This document shows, piece after piece, positions 63,953-64,000 of a stretch of DNA of 64,000 nucleotides; positions within the stretch are counted from its first letter, which is position 1; each line of letters opens with the position of its first letter. Source of the stretch: Candidatus Thorarchaeota archaeon MP8T_1 (GTDB lineage Archaea; Asgardarchaeota; Thorarchaeia; Thorarchaeales; Thorarchaeaceae); NCBI GenBank assembly GCA_002825465.1, contig PJER01000007.1, positions 28,985 to 92,984 on the forward strand, in the 5' to 3' direction. The notes under the pieces were generated by a model that worked only from the letters and a program-made list of their open reading frames with translations, did no database searches and was not told where the DNA came from. A program made the translations under genes and the position numbers.

Positions 63953-64000
63953 CAAGTTCCCATTCAGAATCGCTTTCGGACATTCATATCTTCTCCAGAC

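Overview
The window is chromosomal DNA of an archaeon. It carries two TFB (TFIIB) genes, Mre11/Rad50, a RadA-type recombinase, an XPD-type helicase, a FEN1/XPG-type nuclease and GlmS. It also shows archaeal TATA promoters with leaderless or Shine-Dalgarno starts, many TTG/GTG starts, and hairpin plus pyrimidine-tract terminators. Archaeal GH3-fold enzymes, a bacterial-type NAD-dependent DNA ligase, membrane-anchored family 5 binding proteins and giant Ig-like surface proteins point to an Asgard archaeon, perhaps Thorarchaeota. That lineage call is inference from gene content, not a database result.

Layout. 1-10.7 kb: end of glmS, a RimK-type ATP-grasp ligase, a coiled-coil protein, a DMT transporter fused to an Lrp/AsnC ligand-binding (RAM) domain followed by a free RAM gene, an ABC exporter pair, a gamma-carbonic-anhydrase-like protein, a free PEP-swivel domain and a HAD protein. 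10.8-24 kb: two surface proteins (one with a lamin-tail domain and a HExxH protease), an FAD oxidoreductase, Mre11 with an unusually short Rad50, a CPBP protease, and two tandem GH3 enzymes. 24.6-40.5 kb: one tightly coupled 15-gene operon of DNA-processing enzymes and membrane proteins. 40.5-54 kb: two paralogous ~650-residue winged-helix proteins flank a second operon that ends in a 2602-residue surface protein. 54-64 kb: a small proline-rich peptide, membrane proteins, tandem TFB genes, a regulatory-looking intergenic region, an orphan solute-binding protein and ligA.

The most striking signal is a ~170-bp non-coding element present three times: upstream of the DNA-processing operon, of the surface-protein operon, and (inverted) of the GH3 operon. 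Landmarks lie at identical offsets in all copies: TGCAGTTTT at 2, CAACATG at 35 and the reverse-complement half-site at 129. The two half-sites are 94 bp apart, about nine helical turns. Two of the element-led operons are each closed by a convergent member of the same winged-helix protein pair. I read this as one co-regulated system linking DNA processing (RadA-like, XPD-like and Ski2-like helicases, FEN1-like nuclease, degenerate HerA-like and RecA-like ATPases, several membrane proteins) with a giant surface protein. DNA transfer or uptake, envelope-linked repair, or defence are possible roles, and none is proven by sequence alone.

Starts were moved from the longest reading frame where a Shine-Dalgarno site or TATA spacing argued for it; each case is stated in the entry. 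No rRNA, tRNA, CRISPR array, IS element or origin was recognised.
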